From positions 1 through 8,425 of the forward strand of contig CADCQU010000107.1 in NCBI GenBank assembly GCA_902803635.1: a stretch of 8,425 nt of DNA, written 5' to 3'. Under the pieces are notes generated by a model. It was not told the DNA's origin and ran no database searches. It saw only the letters and a program-made list of their open reading frames with translations. Of this stretch, positions 1-6,853 are shown piece by piece. The number at the start of each line of letters is the position of its first letter. Within the stretch, counting starts at the first letter, position 1. The position numbers and the translations under genes are program-made. Source of the DNA: an uncultured Lachnospiraceae bacterium. Lineage in GTDB: Bacteria; Bacillota; Clostridia; Lachnospirales; Lachnospiraceae.

Positions 1-956
1 AGATTCACCGTCTTTTCCAGCTGCTCCGCAATTTTGTCAAACCGCTCCTGAAAATCCGCGACCTCTTCCGCCTGCAAAAGCCCAAGGTGCCGCTCCGGCA
101 GCCGCGCCTCCTCCATCGGAGGCAAATAGCCCAGCACCGGTAAGTCCGTCTCCCGCTCGATAATTCCTTTTAAATGCGCATGAAGTGATGGTTTGCAGTC
201 TACGAAAATCACCCCGACGATGTGGCTTTCGTGTATACAAGTTCCGCTCTCTTTTCCAAGAGTTCTGATTGGGCGTTCCTCCAACGACTCGTCGATATCA
301 CTATTTTTTCTGTATATTTCCGCAAACCGAAGCATCCCCAGAATTTGCGCCGCGAGCGTCAGGCTCTGTCCGTGGGTCCGGACCGCGAGAATCACCGGTG
401 TATTTGTCGCCTTCGCAATCTCCCATGCAGAATTTCGCGCAGTCCCGCCGATGCCATCATAAAAGCCCATCGCGCCTTCCAGAATGCATAACTGCTCTGA
501 CACTACATTTCCGACAAATACCTGCCCTGAATTTACATCTCGCGCAAAAGACTGCTCAGAATCCACAGCTCCCTCAAAAGACCGCTCAGAATCCACAGCT
601 CCCTCAAAAGACCGCTCAGAATCTTCAGCTCCCTCAAAAGACCGCTCAGAATCCACAGCTCCCTCAAAAGACCGCCTCGAATCCGCCTCTCCTTCAAGAG
701 TCTGCCTCGGATTTACATCTCTATGAAAAGCTCGCTCAACGCTCCTTCGAACATTTTCCTCCCCCATGAGAAAAAGATCCAGATTCCCGCATGGAATTCC
801 CAGAACACGGCTGTGAAACATCGGATCCAGGTAATCCGGGCCGCATTTGAAAGCGCGAAGCGAAAGCCCGCGCTTTTGAAAGGCCCGGAGCAGCCCCGCC
901 GTCAGCACCGTCTTCCCGCTGCCGCTCCCCATTGCCGAGATCATCAGGCGTTTCAC
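1..956 (-). CDS. cbiA: Cobyrinate a,c-diamide synthase CbiA, N-terminal part (runs off the left edge)
   Basis: This is the N-terminal ~318 residues of CbiA, the ATP- and glutamine-dependent enzyme that amidates the a and c side chains of cobyrinic acid. I see the P-loop GSGSGKT at about residues 10-16, then FKCGPDYLDPMFH (about 38-50) and EGAMGFYDGIGGT (about 159-171), all hallmarks of the CbiA/CobB ATP-binding domain. The C-terminal glutamine amidotransferase domain lies beyond the window. The frame stays open from 956 to 1. The start is GTG at 956, preceded by GGAGG with a 7-base spacer. It overlaps the stop of the upstream ComB-like gene by 4 bp (GTGA), which suggests translational coupling. 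The oddity is an insert of about 70 residues (about 79-149) made of tandem 10-residue units. It lies between the helix after LFLMGEENVRRS and the strand leading into EGAMG, where relatives have only about ten residues. Family assignment is secure; whether the enzyme tolerates the insert is not known. Confidence 0.93.
   Translation of the reverse strand, partial: MKRLMISAMGSGSGKTVLTAGLLRAFQKRGLSLRAFKCGPDYLDPMFHSRVLGIPCGNLDLFLMGEENVRRSVERAFHRDVNPRQTLEGEADSRRSFEGAVDSERSFEGAEDSERSFEGAVDSERSFEGAVDSEQSFARDVNSGQVFVGNVVSEQLCILEGAMGFYDGIGGTARNSAWEIAKATNTPVILAVRTHGQSLTLAAQILGMLRFAEIYRKNSDIDESLEERPIRTLGKESGTCIHESHIVGVIFVDCKPSLHAHLKGIIERETDLPVLGYLPPMEEARLPERHLGLLQAEEVADFQERFDKIAEQLEKTVN
511..720 (-). repeat. 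30-bp tandem repeat array inside cbiA, encoding 10-residue units
   Basis: The array has 30-bp periodicity. The units at 571-600, 601-630 and 631-660 are nearly identical (ccctcaaaag accgctcaga then atcNNcagct). Degenerate units lie at 541-570, 661-690, 691-720 and 511-540. On the coding strand each unit gives a DSERSFEGAV-like decapeptide, acidic with regular Ser, Arg and Phe. The outermost units (511-540 and 691-720) both end in the same atttacatct sequence, so the array has matching borders. Because 30 is a multiple of three, changes in copy number keep the frame. Confidence 0.95.
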
Positions 957-1654
957 GGGTGAACCTCCACCCGCTCCGTATAAAAGCCGAGTTCATCCTT
1001 ACAAACCTTCAACACAAATGGAAACCGGTCCACGTCGACGCAGCAGGCGAAATCTCCCTGCGGGAACACCTCCCGCTTGGCGGGGTCAAAGAACTTTGCC
1101 CCGGCCGTCCACCGAAGAGCCTCCGCCCGCTCCCGGATGTCCGCCATCGGCTCCCCGACAAGAAGGCTCCGCAGGTACTCCGCACAGAGCTCGTCCTCCT
1201 CGGCCGGCACGGTTCCGCCGGTTCCCATCGCGACAAGCGTCACCTTCTCCGGATTTTTCGCCTCGATGTACCGCGCAACCGCCGCCGCATTGACAAGGCA
1301 CCCCGTCAGAATCTCCGAGGCATTTGCAGCCGCGACAAGCCCCTGCGTTCCGGCACTCGTCGAATGAATAATAAGCCGGTCGCGAATCGCCTCCCGGTCC
1401 ACCGTCGAAGGCGAATTTCCAAAATCAAAGCCTTCCAGCTTCTTCCCCTTCCGCTCCCCGATGAGCACGCTCCCCGGAAACTTCTCATGAAGGGCAAACG
1501 CTTCCGGAATCGGCCCGACCGGACGAATTCCCTGAACGCCGTAGGCATACAGCCAGCACTCCAGCGTAAACGCCCGGAACACGTCGATGATGACCGTAAT
1601 TCCCTCCGCCCGCCGCGCACCCTCAATCAGCCTATCCACAACAACTTCACGCAT
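953..1654 (-). CDS. ComB-like (2-phosphosulfolactate phosphatase family) protein
   Basis: A 233-residue protein that I place in the ComB family. Supporting motifs are IIDVFRAFT near the N-terminus (family form IDVxRAxTT), GERKGKKLEGFDFGNSP at about 86-102, IHSTSAGTQG at about 115-124, and an acidic DELCAEYL stretch. Length fits the family. Archaeal ComB is a Mg-dependent phosphatase that removes phosphate from 2-phosphosulfolactate during coenzyme M synthesis. Nothing else here belongs to coenzyme M synthesis, so the substrate in this organism is open. The start is ATG at 1654, with GGGAGG ending 8 bases upstream inside the 3' end of cbiE-cbiT; one base separates the two genes. Its stop overlaps the cbiA start by 4 bp. 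This tight packing argues for a job connected with cobalamin synthesis, perhaps a missing phosphatase step, but that is inference. Family call fairly sure, function unsure. Confidence 0.8.
   Translation of the reverse strand: MREVVVDRLIEGARRAEGITVIIDVFRAFTLECWLYAYGVQGIRPVGPIPEAFALHEKFPGSVLIGERKGKKLEGFDFGNSPSTVDREAIRDRLIIHSTSAGTQGLVAAANASEILTGCLVNAAAVARYIEAKNPEKVTLVAMGTGGTVPAEEDELCAEYLRSLLVGEPMADIRERAEALRWTAGAKFFDPAKREVFPQGDFACCVDVDRFPFVLKVCKDELGFYTERVEVHP
964..968 (-). promoter_or_regulatory. Ribosome binding site supporting the GTG start of cbiA
   Basis: GGAGG on the minus strand, 7 bases before GTG at 956 and lying within the last codons of the ComB-like gene. Together with the GTGA overlap it favours GTG over the downstream in-frame ATG codons at 944 and 932. 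Confidence 0.65.
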
Positions 1655-1655
1655 T

Positions 1656-3080
1656 TCACTTTCCTCCCATATATTCCTCCGGCCCTGCCGTCACCAAAAA
1701 CACCGGGTTCTGGGCCTTCAGCATGGAAAGCCCCGCTACATTTTCCGTCCTCAAAATGGAAATTTGTACCACTTCGATGGAAAATCCGTCCCCAGCGAGC
1801 ACTTTTCTTGCCACTTCGAGCGTTTCCAGGCAAATGGCCGAGACGCAGATCGTGGCCTTTGGATTTGCCTCCCGCACGGCTTTCACGATTTCCGGCAAAT
1901 GCCCGCCGCTTCCGCCGACAAATACCTTGTCGGGGGCGGGATAGCTTAACTGCCGTTTTTCTCCCTCGCAAGCTCTGCAACCATAGAATACCCCGGGTGC
2001 TTCTCCGGCCACCGGCACGACGTTCCATGCCCCGAGCTTCCTCCGGTTCTCCTCGATGAGCTCCAGAGCCTCCGCCTTCCGCTCAAATGCAAAGACACGT
2101 CCCGCAAAAAGCCCCAGCTCCACGCTGACCGAGCCGGTGCCAGCCCCAACATCCCAGACCACGTCCTCCCGTGCGGGCGCGAGCTTCGATAAGATCACAC
2201 TCCGCACCTCCGCCTTCGTCATCGGCACCTTCCCGCGAACGAACTCCGTATCCGGAATCCCGCCAAAAAAGCGACGGTTTGCATTTGCCAAAGGAGCCAC
2301 CCAGAGCACGGCGGGATCCTGAAAGTCCATTTTGGAAAGCTCCACAGCAGTTCCACGGACAATCCGCTCGCCCGCTCTAAAATTTTCAAAAAAGCCAGTG
2401 TCCTTCTCCTCTCGCGCCTCCGCAGTCCCGCTAGAAGGCCGCATGGTCGCTTCAAGGGTTCCTCCAAAAGTAGCGTCTTTCTCCTCGCGCGCCTCCGCAG
2501 TCCCGCAAAAAGGCCGACAGCTCGCCCCAAGGTTTTCCCCAACCGCCGCCAAAAGCTCGCCAAGGCCCGCCTCCGCAAGCTCCCCGCAGATGGCCGCCGG
2601 CGAATTCGCACCTCCCGTCAGGAAAAACGTCCCCCGGCCGTCCATCACCTCGCGGACCGCATTTGCCTTCCGGCCATGCGCGGAAACCAGCTTCCAGTCC
2701 TGCCACGGCACACCCAGCCGCGCCGCGAGCATTTGCAGGGAGGAAATCCCCGGCAAAACCCGCACCTCAAAGGCAGCCGCATCGGCAAATGCCTCCACCG
2801 CCAAGAGCACGGACTTCGCCCCGGAGTAAAAACCGGAATCCCCGCTGAAGACCACGGCAACGCTACGCTCTTCGGAAAGGCTTCCAAGAATCCCCGGAAT
2901 CTCAGAAGGCTTCGCCGAAATAAGCCTTGGAGACGGCTTCGGAGCATTTGCCAAAAACAACTCCCGCAAAACCCGCTCCGCCCCAATCACAACCTCCGCT
3001 CCGTTGATGGCCGCCTCCGCCTCCCGCGTCAGCGTTCCCGCACCGCAGCCGGTGCCAACCAAAAAAAGCTTCTTTTTCAT
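1656..3080 (-). CDS. cbiET: CbiE-CbiT fusion: precorrin C5,15-methyltransferase and C12 decarboxylase
   Basis: A 474-residue bifunctional enzyme, equivalent in layout to CobL. It methylates C5 and C15 of the corrin macrocycle and removes the C12 acetate carboxyl, using S-adenosylmethionine. The CbiE domain (about 1-262) shows VGTGCGAGTLT at 8-18, SGDSGFYSGA at 79-88 and VLPGISSLQ at 108-116, typical of tetrapyrrole methylases. The CbiT domain (about 276-474) has the Rossmann SAM motif DVGAGTGSVSVE at 310-321 and FVGGSGGHL at 387-395. An insert of about 55 residues (about 184-238) separates VGENL from ERIVRGTAVELSKMDF. It contains two copies of GTAEAREEKD exactly 25 residues apart. The ATG at 3080 overlaps the stop of the endonuclease gene by 4 bp (ATGA). 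The AGGAGG there is almost touching the ATG, too close for a good Shine-Dalgarno sequence, so translation probably depends on coupling to the gene upstream. Confidence 0.93.
   Translation of the reverse strand: MKKKLFLVGTGCGAGTLTREAEAAINGAEVVIGAERVLRELFLANAPKPSPRLISAKPSEIPGILGSLSEERSVAVVFSGDSGFYSGAKSVLLAVEAFADAAAFEVRVLPGISSLQMLAARLGVPWQDWKLVSAHGRKANAVREVMDGRGTFFLTGGANSPAAICGELAEAGLGELLAAVGENLGASCRPFCGTAEAREEKDATFGGTLEATMRPSSGTAEAREEKDTGFFENFRAGERIVRGTAVELSKMDFQDPAVLWVAPLANANRRFFGGIPDTEFVRGKVPMTKAEVRSVILSKLAPAREDVVWDVGAGTGSVSVELGLFAGRVFAFERKAEALELIEENRRKLGAWNVVPVAGEAPGVFYGCRACEGEKRQLSYPAPDKVFVGGSGGHLPEIVKAVREANPKATICVSAICLETLEVARKVLAGDGFSIEVVQISILRTENVAGLSMLKAQNPVFLVTAGPEEYMGGK
2325..2520 (-). 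repeat. 75-bp in-frame tandem duplication within the CbiE domain, with a possible native third copy
   Basis: Two clearly related blocks start at about 2400 and 2475, offset by exactly 75 bp. Both contain gcgcctccgcagtcccgc and encode GTAEAREEKD. A weaker match at the same period begins at 2325, where the conserved CbiE sequence RGTAVELSKMD is encoded (20 of 35 bases agree in a hand alignment). The array may therefore have grown out of native coding sequence. Copies are in frame, adding 25 residues each. Confidence 0.8.
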
Positions 3081-3727
3081 CCCTCCTCACCAGTCTCCAG
3101 CTCGTCCACGTGGCGAAGATAAGCCTCCACCCTTCGCACAAGCTCCTCCCTCGTTTGTGCCGGAGGCTTCATTTTCATGGCCCATGCCCTCCCTGGATGC
3201 ACACTATCCCAAAATGGCATTTTTCCTTCATATCGCCCTTTTCCGGGATCATGGTTACCAAAGCCATCCAGCACCCTGTTCCATACCGGAGCAAATTTCT
3301 CGATGAGCAAAGATTCTGCCAGCGGAATCCAGATATCATCAACTACCAAATACCTGCATCGGAAGTCATCCAATTCCAGATTTTCCGCACTTGAAATCGA
3401 GTCTGCATGTTCACAAAGCCTTTTATATAGGACAGTTCCCGGATCAGCTCCCAGACCAAATCCACCTTTTCTGGCACCTGCCGGTACGGCTTTTCCAACA
3501 TAGATTGGCTGTCTGTATTCTCCGCCCTGATTCTTTTTTGAAAGTTCCTGATACATCTTATTATCGCCGGTATAGTATAGGATGTACACACCAGCACCGA
3601 CAAATGGTTCAGGGGGTAGCAAATGAACCGGCGATGAAAGAGCCGCCTCCGCAACGCTCTCTCCAAGATTCCTCTTGTCCAAGGGGTTAAATGGTTCAAT
3701 TACGGGAACTACATCATTTTTCGTCAT
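3077..3727 (-). CDS. Eco29kI-like GIY-YIG type II restriction endonuclease
   Basis: A 216-residue protein resembling the Eco29kI family of GIY-YIG restriction enzymes, which cut double-stranded DNA at CCGCGG. The nuclease core is visible: GVYILYYTG (46-54) as the GIY strand, PIYVGKA (74-80) as the YIG strand, a helix with RLCEHA (Arg103, His107), Glu138 in PLAESLLIEKF as the expected metal-binding acid, and Asn150 in PVWN. The sequences CRYLVVDDIWIPLAESL, LDGFGNHDPG and HPGRAW are characteristic of this subfamily rather than of UvrC or homing enzymes. Length is close to that of the family. The gene overlaps the end of the methyltransferase gene by 14 bp and is preceded by a purine-rich Shine-Dalgarno tract (GGAGG, 10 bases from ATG). 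All expected catalytic residues are present, so it is probably active. The exact site is inferred from family resemblance only. Confidence 0.88.
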   Translation of the reverse strand: MTKNDVVPVIEPFNPLDKRNLGESVAEAALSSPVHLLPPEPFVGAGVYILYYTGDNKMYQELSKKNQGGEYRQPIYVGKAVPAGARKGGFGLGADPGTVLYKRLCEHADSISSAENLELDDFRCRYLVVDDIWIPLAESLLIEKFAPVWNRVLDGFGNHDPGKGRYEGKMPFWDSVHPGRAWAMKMKPPAQTREELVRRVEAYLRHVDELETGEEG

Positions 3728-4889
3728 CTGTATTCTTCCTCCCCTCCCTAAGCACTCGCATTACGGAATCCCCTATGATTCTCGCTAAACGTACCGGTAC
3801 CGCATTCCCAATCTGGCGCATACTCTCCGTCCACGAGCCATAAAATTTATATTCGTCCGGGAACGTCTGGATTCTGGCACTTTCCCGCACCGTATAATAC
3901 CGCTGCGACCCATCATCCAACACGACCATATTCTCGCCACCTGGAACCCCGTGTGCACCTGCCTTAATTGTTTTCGAAGGCTCATCCAAGGTACTTCCTG
4001 AATGCCCAATGTACGTCTTCGCCCCCGCGCGAAACTCGTGGTTAGGAACCTCATTTGCCTCTTGGCTCCCCGGCTTTGGCAAATCAAAAATTGCATCCCG
4101 GACCGTTTGCCAGGGAAGTTCTTTGGGCGGTTCTTTCATTATCCTCGAAACCGCCGCTTTCTCCTTTTCCGGAACCTCCGGCTTTGACAAATGGTGCTTC
4201 GCCCAATAAGCTCCACTTACCCATTTTGAATATAAAAGTGCTCCCTTCGAATGGGTAGGATTTGGAAACTCCCACTCCGCCTCTATATCTTTCCGGAAAC
4301 CTACAATAACTACTCTGTGCCTCTGTTGCGGCACACCATAGTCCGCCGCATTGACCAGTTGGTACTTTACCCTGTAGTCCGGTACACAGGTAGAGGAAGC
4401 ATCAACTTCCTCCAACATTTTCTTGTGCTCTTCCCAGCCCATATTAGTGGCTTTCTCAACAAACGGATATTGCAACTGCAGCAATATGTATTCGAAATAC
4501 GGACGAAAAGACTGTCGGAGCAGACCCTTGACATTTTCAAACACAAAGGCTACCGGGTGAAGTTCTCGAACTGCGCGAACCGCCTGGGGAAACATATCCC
4601 GCACATCGTTATAAGCTCCATGCTTTCCCCCAAGTGAAAATGGTTGGCAAGGCGGTCCACCCGACACGATATCAATATTCTGGAAGCTTCCACGAAAATC
4701 TACTTCACGAACATCGTTCTGCATGACGTTCCAATCCGCAATTGTCTCGTAGCCCTCCGCAATATTTGCATTAATGTTCTCACATGAGCACCTATCCCAC
4801 TCTATCAAGGCACAGTGATGAAAGCCTGCCTGCTGCAAGCCCAATGCAAGACCTCCCGTCCCACAGAACAATTCCAATGAAGAAATCAA
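3714..4889 (-). CDS. DNA (cytosine-5-)-methyltransferase, partner of the Eco29kI-like endonuclease
   Basis: A 391-residue C5-cytosine methyltransferase that should protect host DNA from the overlapping endonuclease. The conserved motifs are all present in order: motif I ELFCGTGGLALGLQQAGF (6-23), motif IV GGPPCQPFS with catalytic Cys81, motif VI FENVKG (117-122), motif VIII QQRHRVVIVGF (188-198), a variable target-recognition region (about 200-330), motif IX RESARIQTFPDEYKF (335-349) and motif X QIGNAVPVRLA (359-369). The start is TTG at 4889, chosen because GGGAGG lies 5 bases upstream and motif I would be lost with a later start. Sampled base composition is clearly lower in GC (about 45-50%) than in the cobalamin genes (about 60% or more), and the octamer common in those genes is absent. 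Both points suggest horizontal acquisition of the R-M pair. A 117-bp leader with a candidate promoter separates it from cbiH-cbiJ. Confidence 0.93.
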   Translation of the reverse strand: MISSLELFCGTGGLALGLQQAGFHHCALIEWDRCSCENINANIAEGYETIADWNVMQNDVREVDFRGSFQNIDIVSGGPPCQPFSLGGKHGAYNDVRDMFPQAVRAVRELHPVAFVFENVKGLLRQSFRPYFEYILLQLQYPFVEKATNMGWEEHKKMLEEVDASSTCVPDYRVKYQLVNAADYGVPQQRHRVVIVGFRKDIEAEWEFPNPTHSKGALLYSKWVSGAYWAKHHLSKPEVPEKEKAAVSRIMKEPPKELPWQTVRDAIFDLPKPGSQEANEVPNHEFRAGAKTYIGHSGSTLDEPSKTIKAGAHGVPGGENMVVLDDGSQRYYTVRESARIQTFPDEYKFYGSWTESMRQIGNAVPVRLARIIGDSVMRVLREGRKNTDDEK

Positions 4890-4894
4890 GGAAA

Positions 4895-4900
4895 CCTCCC
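4895..4900 (-). promoter_or_regulatory. Ribosome binding site deciding the TTG start of the methyltransferase
   Basis: GGGAGG on the minus strand, 5 bases before TTG at 4889. No ATG or GTG in this frame gives an intact motif I with a comparable ribosome binding site. Confidence 0.7.
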
Positions 4901-4977
4901 GGCGCTTCTTACGCCTTCAGACAGATTATAGGTTTTCTCTGGATAATATCTAACAAATTAATTCCTCGTCTCTTAAG

Positions 4978-5006
4978 ATTATAGTCGTTAATCCCTGAAA
5001 ACGCAA
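4978..5006 (-). promoter_or_regulatory. Candidate sigma-70-type promoter for the R-M module
   Basis: On the minus strand, TTGCGT (5001-5006) and a perfect TATAAT (4978-4983) are separated by exactly 17 bases. They begin directly after the cbiH-cbiJ stop codon. The -35 is weak (3 of 6 consensus bases) but the -10 and the spacing are ideal. A second perfect TATAAT lies at 4925-4930 with no convincing -35. The 4890-5006 leader is AT-rich compared with the genes around it. This would let methyltransferase and endonuclease be expressed independently of the cobalamin operon, and could also drive cbiE-cbiT and genes downstream. Confidence 0.55.
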
Positions 5007-6833
5007 CTACACCCCCAGCACCTTCCCGCATTCCGCAAGCACCGACGAGTAATCCTGTCCCTGCTCCTCCGGCCTGCGCACGGCCACCACGCCCACGTCG
5101 GCGGCATTTGCCGCTGCAAGCTTCTCGGCAAATCCGCCCTCCCGGCCGCCGTCCTTCGTGACGAGCCAGGAAATGTCGTAGTCGCGCAGCATGGCAAGGT
5201 TCATGGCCTCGGAAAATGGCCCGCGAAGGGCGAGGATATTCCGCATCGGAAGTCCGAGGGCCTTGCAGGCCGCAATGCCATCCTCCGTCGGCAAGACCCG
5301 AGCATGAACCCTCCCAGCGGAAAGCTCCGAGAAGGCAGCCAGTTCCTTCGCCCCCGTCGTCACCAAAATGTTCCCGTCTGTCTTTGCGAGAAATGCCGCT
5401 GCCTCAGCCACGGAATCCACCCAAAATATATTTCCCGTATCAAACACATTTTCAGTAGCTTTCTCCTTGAAAGCAGCTTCTCCTGCTACTGTTATACTCG
5501 AAGGCATCCTCGCAATCAAAGAACCCAGCGTGGCATTCTCCTTCCTATCGTATCCCCGCAAAAGCCGAAGGCATCGGACCTTCGCCCTCGCCGCCGCAGC
5601 CCGGATATTTCGCGAGGCCTCCACCGCATACGGGTGCGTGGCATCCACCACAAGGTCAAATTCGGCAAATAGCCGCTGCATGGCGTCCTCGTTCCGCCTC
5701 CCGACAAGGATACGGATATGTGGAATCCCCGCAAGCTCCTCCGCCCCGGCCGGCGTCGCGACGCTGACATAAATGCGGGGTTCATCTGTGCCAATCCGTC
5801 CGGCCAGCTCCTCCGCAAGAACCCTCCCCTCGGTCGTCCCTCCAAAAATCAGAAGCCTGCCGCCCCGATTGTTGACAATTTCCTCGCCATCGCCCCTGTC
5901 ATTCTGAGGAGCGAAGCGACGAAGAATCCCGTCAGGCTCCTCGTCCCTGTCATTCCGAGGAGCACCGCGACGAAGAATCCCCTCCGGATCCTCCTCGCCC
6001 TCCTCCCTGTCATTCTGAGGAGCACCGCGACGAAGAATCTCCTCCGGCTCCTCCTCCCTGTCATTCTGAGGAGCGAAGCGACGAAGAATCCCGTCAGGCT
6101 CCTCCTCCGCATACCCCCGCTCGGTCACCATCCGCCCGCCAATCATCCGCGTCCTGGTATTTCCAATAAATACCGTAGTAAACATATCGACTTCGGCTCC
6201 CGCAAGCTCCGCGAGCGTGCAGAACACAGCCTCCTCTCCCTCGCGACCAATGTTGCGCACATAGCCGCAGGGAGTATCGGCCTCCCGCCCCAAAGAAAGA
6301 AGTATCTCCACAGTCCTCGTCAAATGCCCTTGCCGCCGATGCGAGGCGGGATTGTAGAGTACCAGCACGAGCTCCCCCAAGGCCGCCGCCTCCAGCCGTC
6401 GCTCAATCACCTCCCACGGGGTCAAAAGATCCGAGAGCGAAACTACGCAGAAATCATTGGTGAGTGGCGCTCCCAAAACCGCCGCGCCCGCAAGGGCTGC
6501 CGTAATCCCCGGCAAAACCTCCACTTCCACCCCCGGGTACTCCGGGAGGAGAGCGAGCACCGGTCCCGCCATCCCGTAGACCCCGGCATCCCCGGAGCAA
6601 ATGAGCGAAACCGTCTCCCCCGCCGCCGCCCGTTCCAGGGCCATCCGGCACCGCGCAATCTCCCCCCGCATCGGCGTCGAAAAATACGCCTTCTCCGGAA
6701 ATTCCTCCCGCACAAGGTCAATATACACAGAATATCCACCGATCGCCTCCGAGCGCATCAGGGCTTCCGTCGCCTCCGGCGTCCGCAGCCTCGCCCCGCC
6801 CGGCCCGAGGCCCACCACATACAAAGTACCCAT
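5007..6833 (-). CDS. cbiHJ: CbiH-CbiJ fusion: precorrin-3B C17-methyltransferase and precorrin-6A reductase
   Basis: A 608-residue fusion. The N-terminal CbiH/CobJ domain (about 1-241) methylates C17 and drives ring contraction. It shows VGLGPGG at 7-13, SGDAGVYGMAGPVLAL, PGITAALAGAAVLGAPLTND, LVLYNPASHRR, RNIGR and the closing TTVFIGNTRT. The C-terminal CbiJ/CobK domain (about 320-608), an NAD(P)H-dependent reductase of the macrocycle, has LLIFGGTTEGR, VDATHPYAVEAS, LRGPFS and VTKDGGREGG. The linker (about 242-313) consists of four in-frame copies of a repeat, each encoding ILRRxAPxNDR. The start chosen is ATG at 6833, with GGAG six bases upstream, 20 bp after the YdbC stop. An open extension upstream to 6971 would overlap the YdbC gene and precede the conserved VGLGPGG start, so I discarded it. 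Stop is TAG at 5007-5009. Both active domains look intact. Confidence 0.93.
   Translation of the reverse strand: MGTLYVVGLGPGGARLRTPEATEALMRSEAIGGYSVYIDLVREEFPEKAYFSTPMRGEIARCRMALERAAAGETVSLICSGDAGVYGMAGPVLALLPEYPGVEVEVLPGITAALAGAAVLGAPLTNDFCVVSLSDLLTPWEVIERRLEAAALGELVLVLYNPASHRRQGHLTRTVEILLSLGREADTPCGYVRNIGREGEEAVFCTLAELAGAEVDMFTTVFIGNTRTRMIGGRMVTERGYAEEEPDGILRRFAPQNDREEEPEEILRRGAPQNDREEGEEDPEGILRRGAPRNDRDEEPDGILRRFAPQNDRGDGEEIVNNRGGRLLIFGGTTEGRVLAEELAGRIGTDEPRIYVSVATPAGAEELAGIPHIRILVGRRNEDAMQRLFAEFDLVVDATHPYAVEASRNIRAAAARAKVRCLRLLRGYDRKENATLGSLIARMPSSITVAGEAAFKEKATENVFDTGNIFWVDSVAEAAAFLAKTDGNILVTTGAKELAAFSELSAGRVHARVLPTEDGIAACKALGLPMRNILALRGPFSEAMNLAMLRDYDISWLVTKDGGREGGFAEKLAAANAADVGVVAVRRPEEQGQDYSSVLAECGKVLGV
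5895..6108 (-). repeat. Four in-frame copies of a dispersed-type repeat in the CbiH-CbiJ linker
   Basis: Copies begin at 5895, 5946, 6006 and 6057 (plus-strand reading cctgtcattcYgagga, then gcgaagcgacgaagaatc or a variant). They are spaced 51, 60 and 51 bp apart, all multiples of three. The element is an imperfect palindrome with attct and agaat near its ends. From memory, this sequence resembles a family of short dispersed repeats common in intergenic regions of many bacteria; I could not search for it. Here it is translated into charged, proline-containing linker sequence. Confidence 0.9.
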
Positions 6834-6853
6834 GCATTTCTCCGCAGCTGCTT

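Noticed and set aside
511..720. CRISPR-like appearance of the 30-bp repeats
   Set aside because: Units are contiguous with no spacers, keep the reading frame of cbiA, and no cas genes are present.
932..2059. Plus-strand open frame of 375 residues
   Set aside because: It lies opposite the cbiE-cbiT, ComB-like and cbiA genes and is Arg/Pro-rich with no family motifs. It is a shadow of GC-rich coding DNA.
4901..4915. Small hairpin in the methyltransferase leader (ggcg/cgcc) as a translational switch
   Set aside because: The stem is only 4 bp with a 7-base loop and leaves the Shine-Dalgarno sequence free. It is too weak to call.
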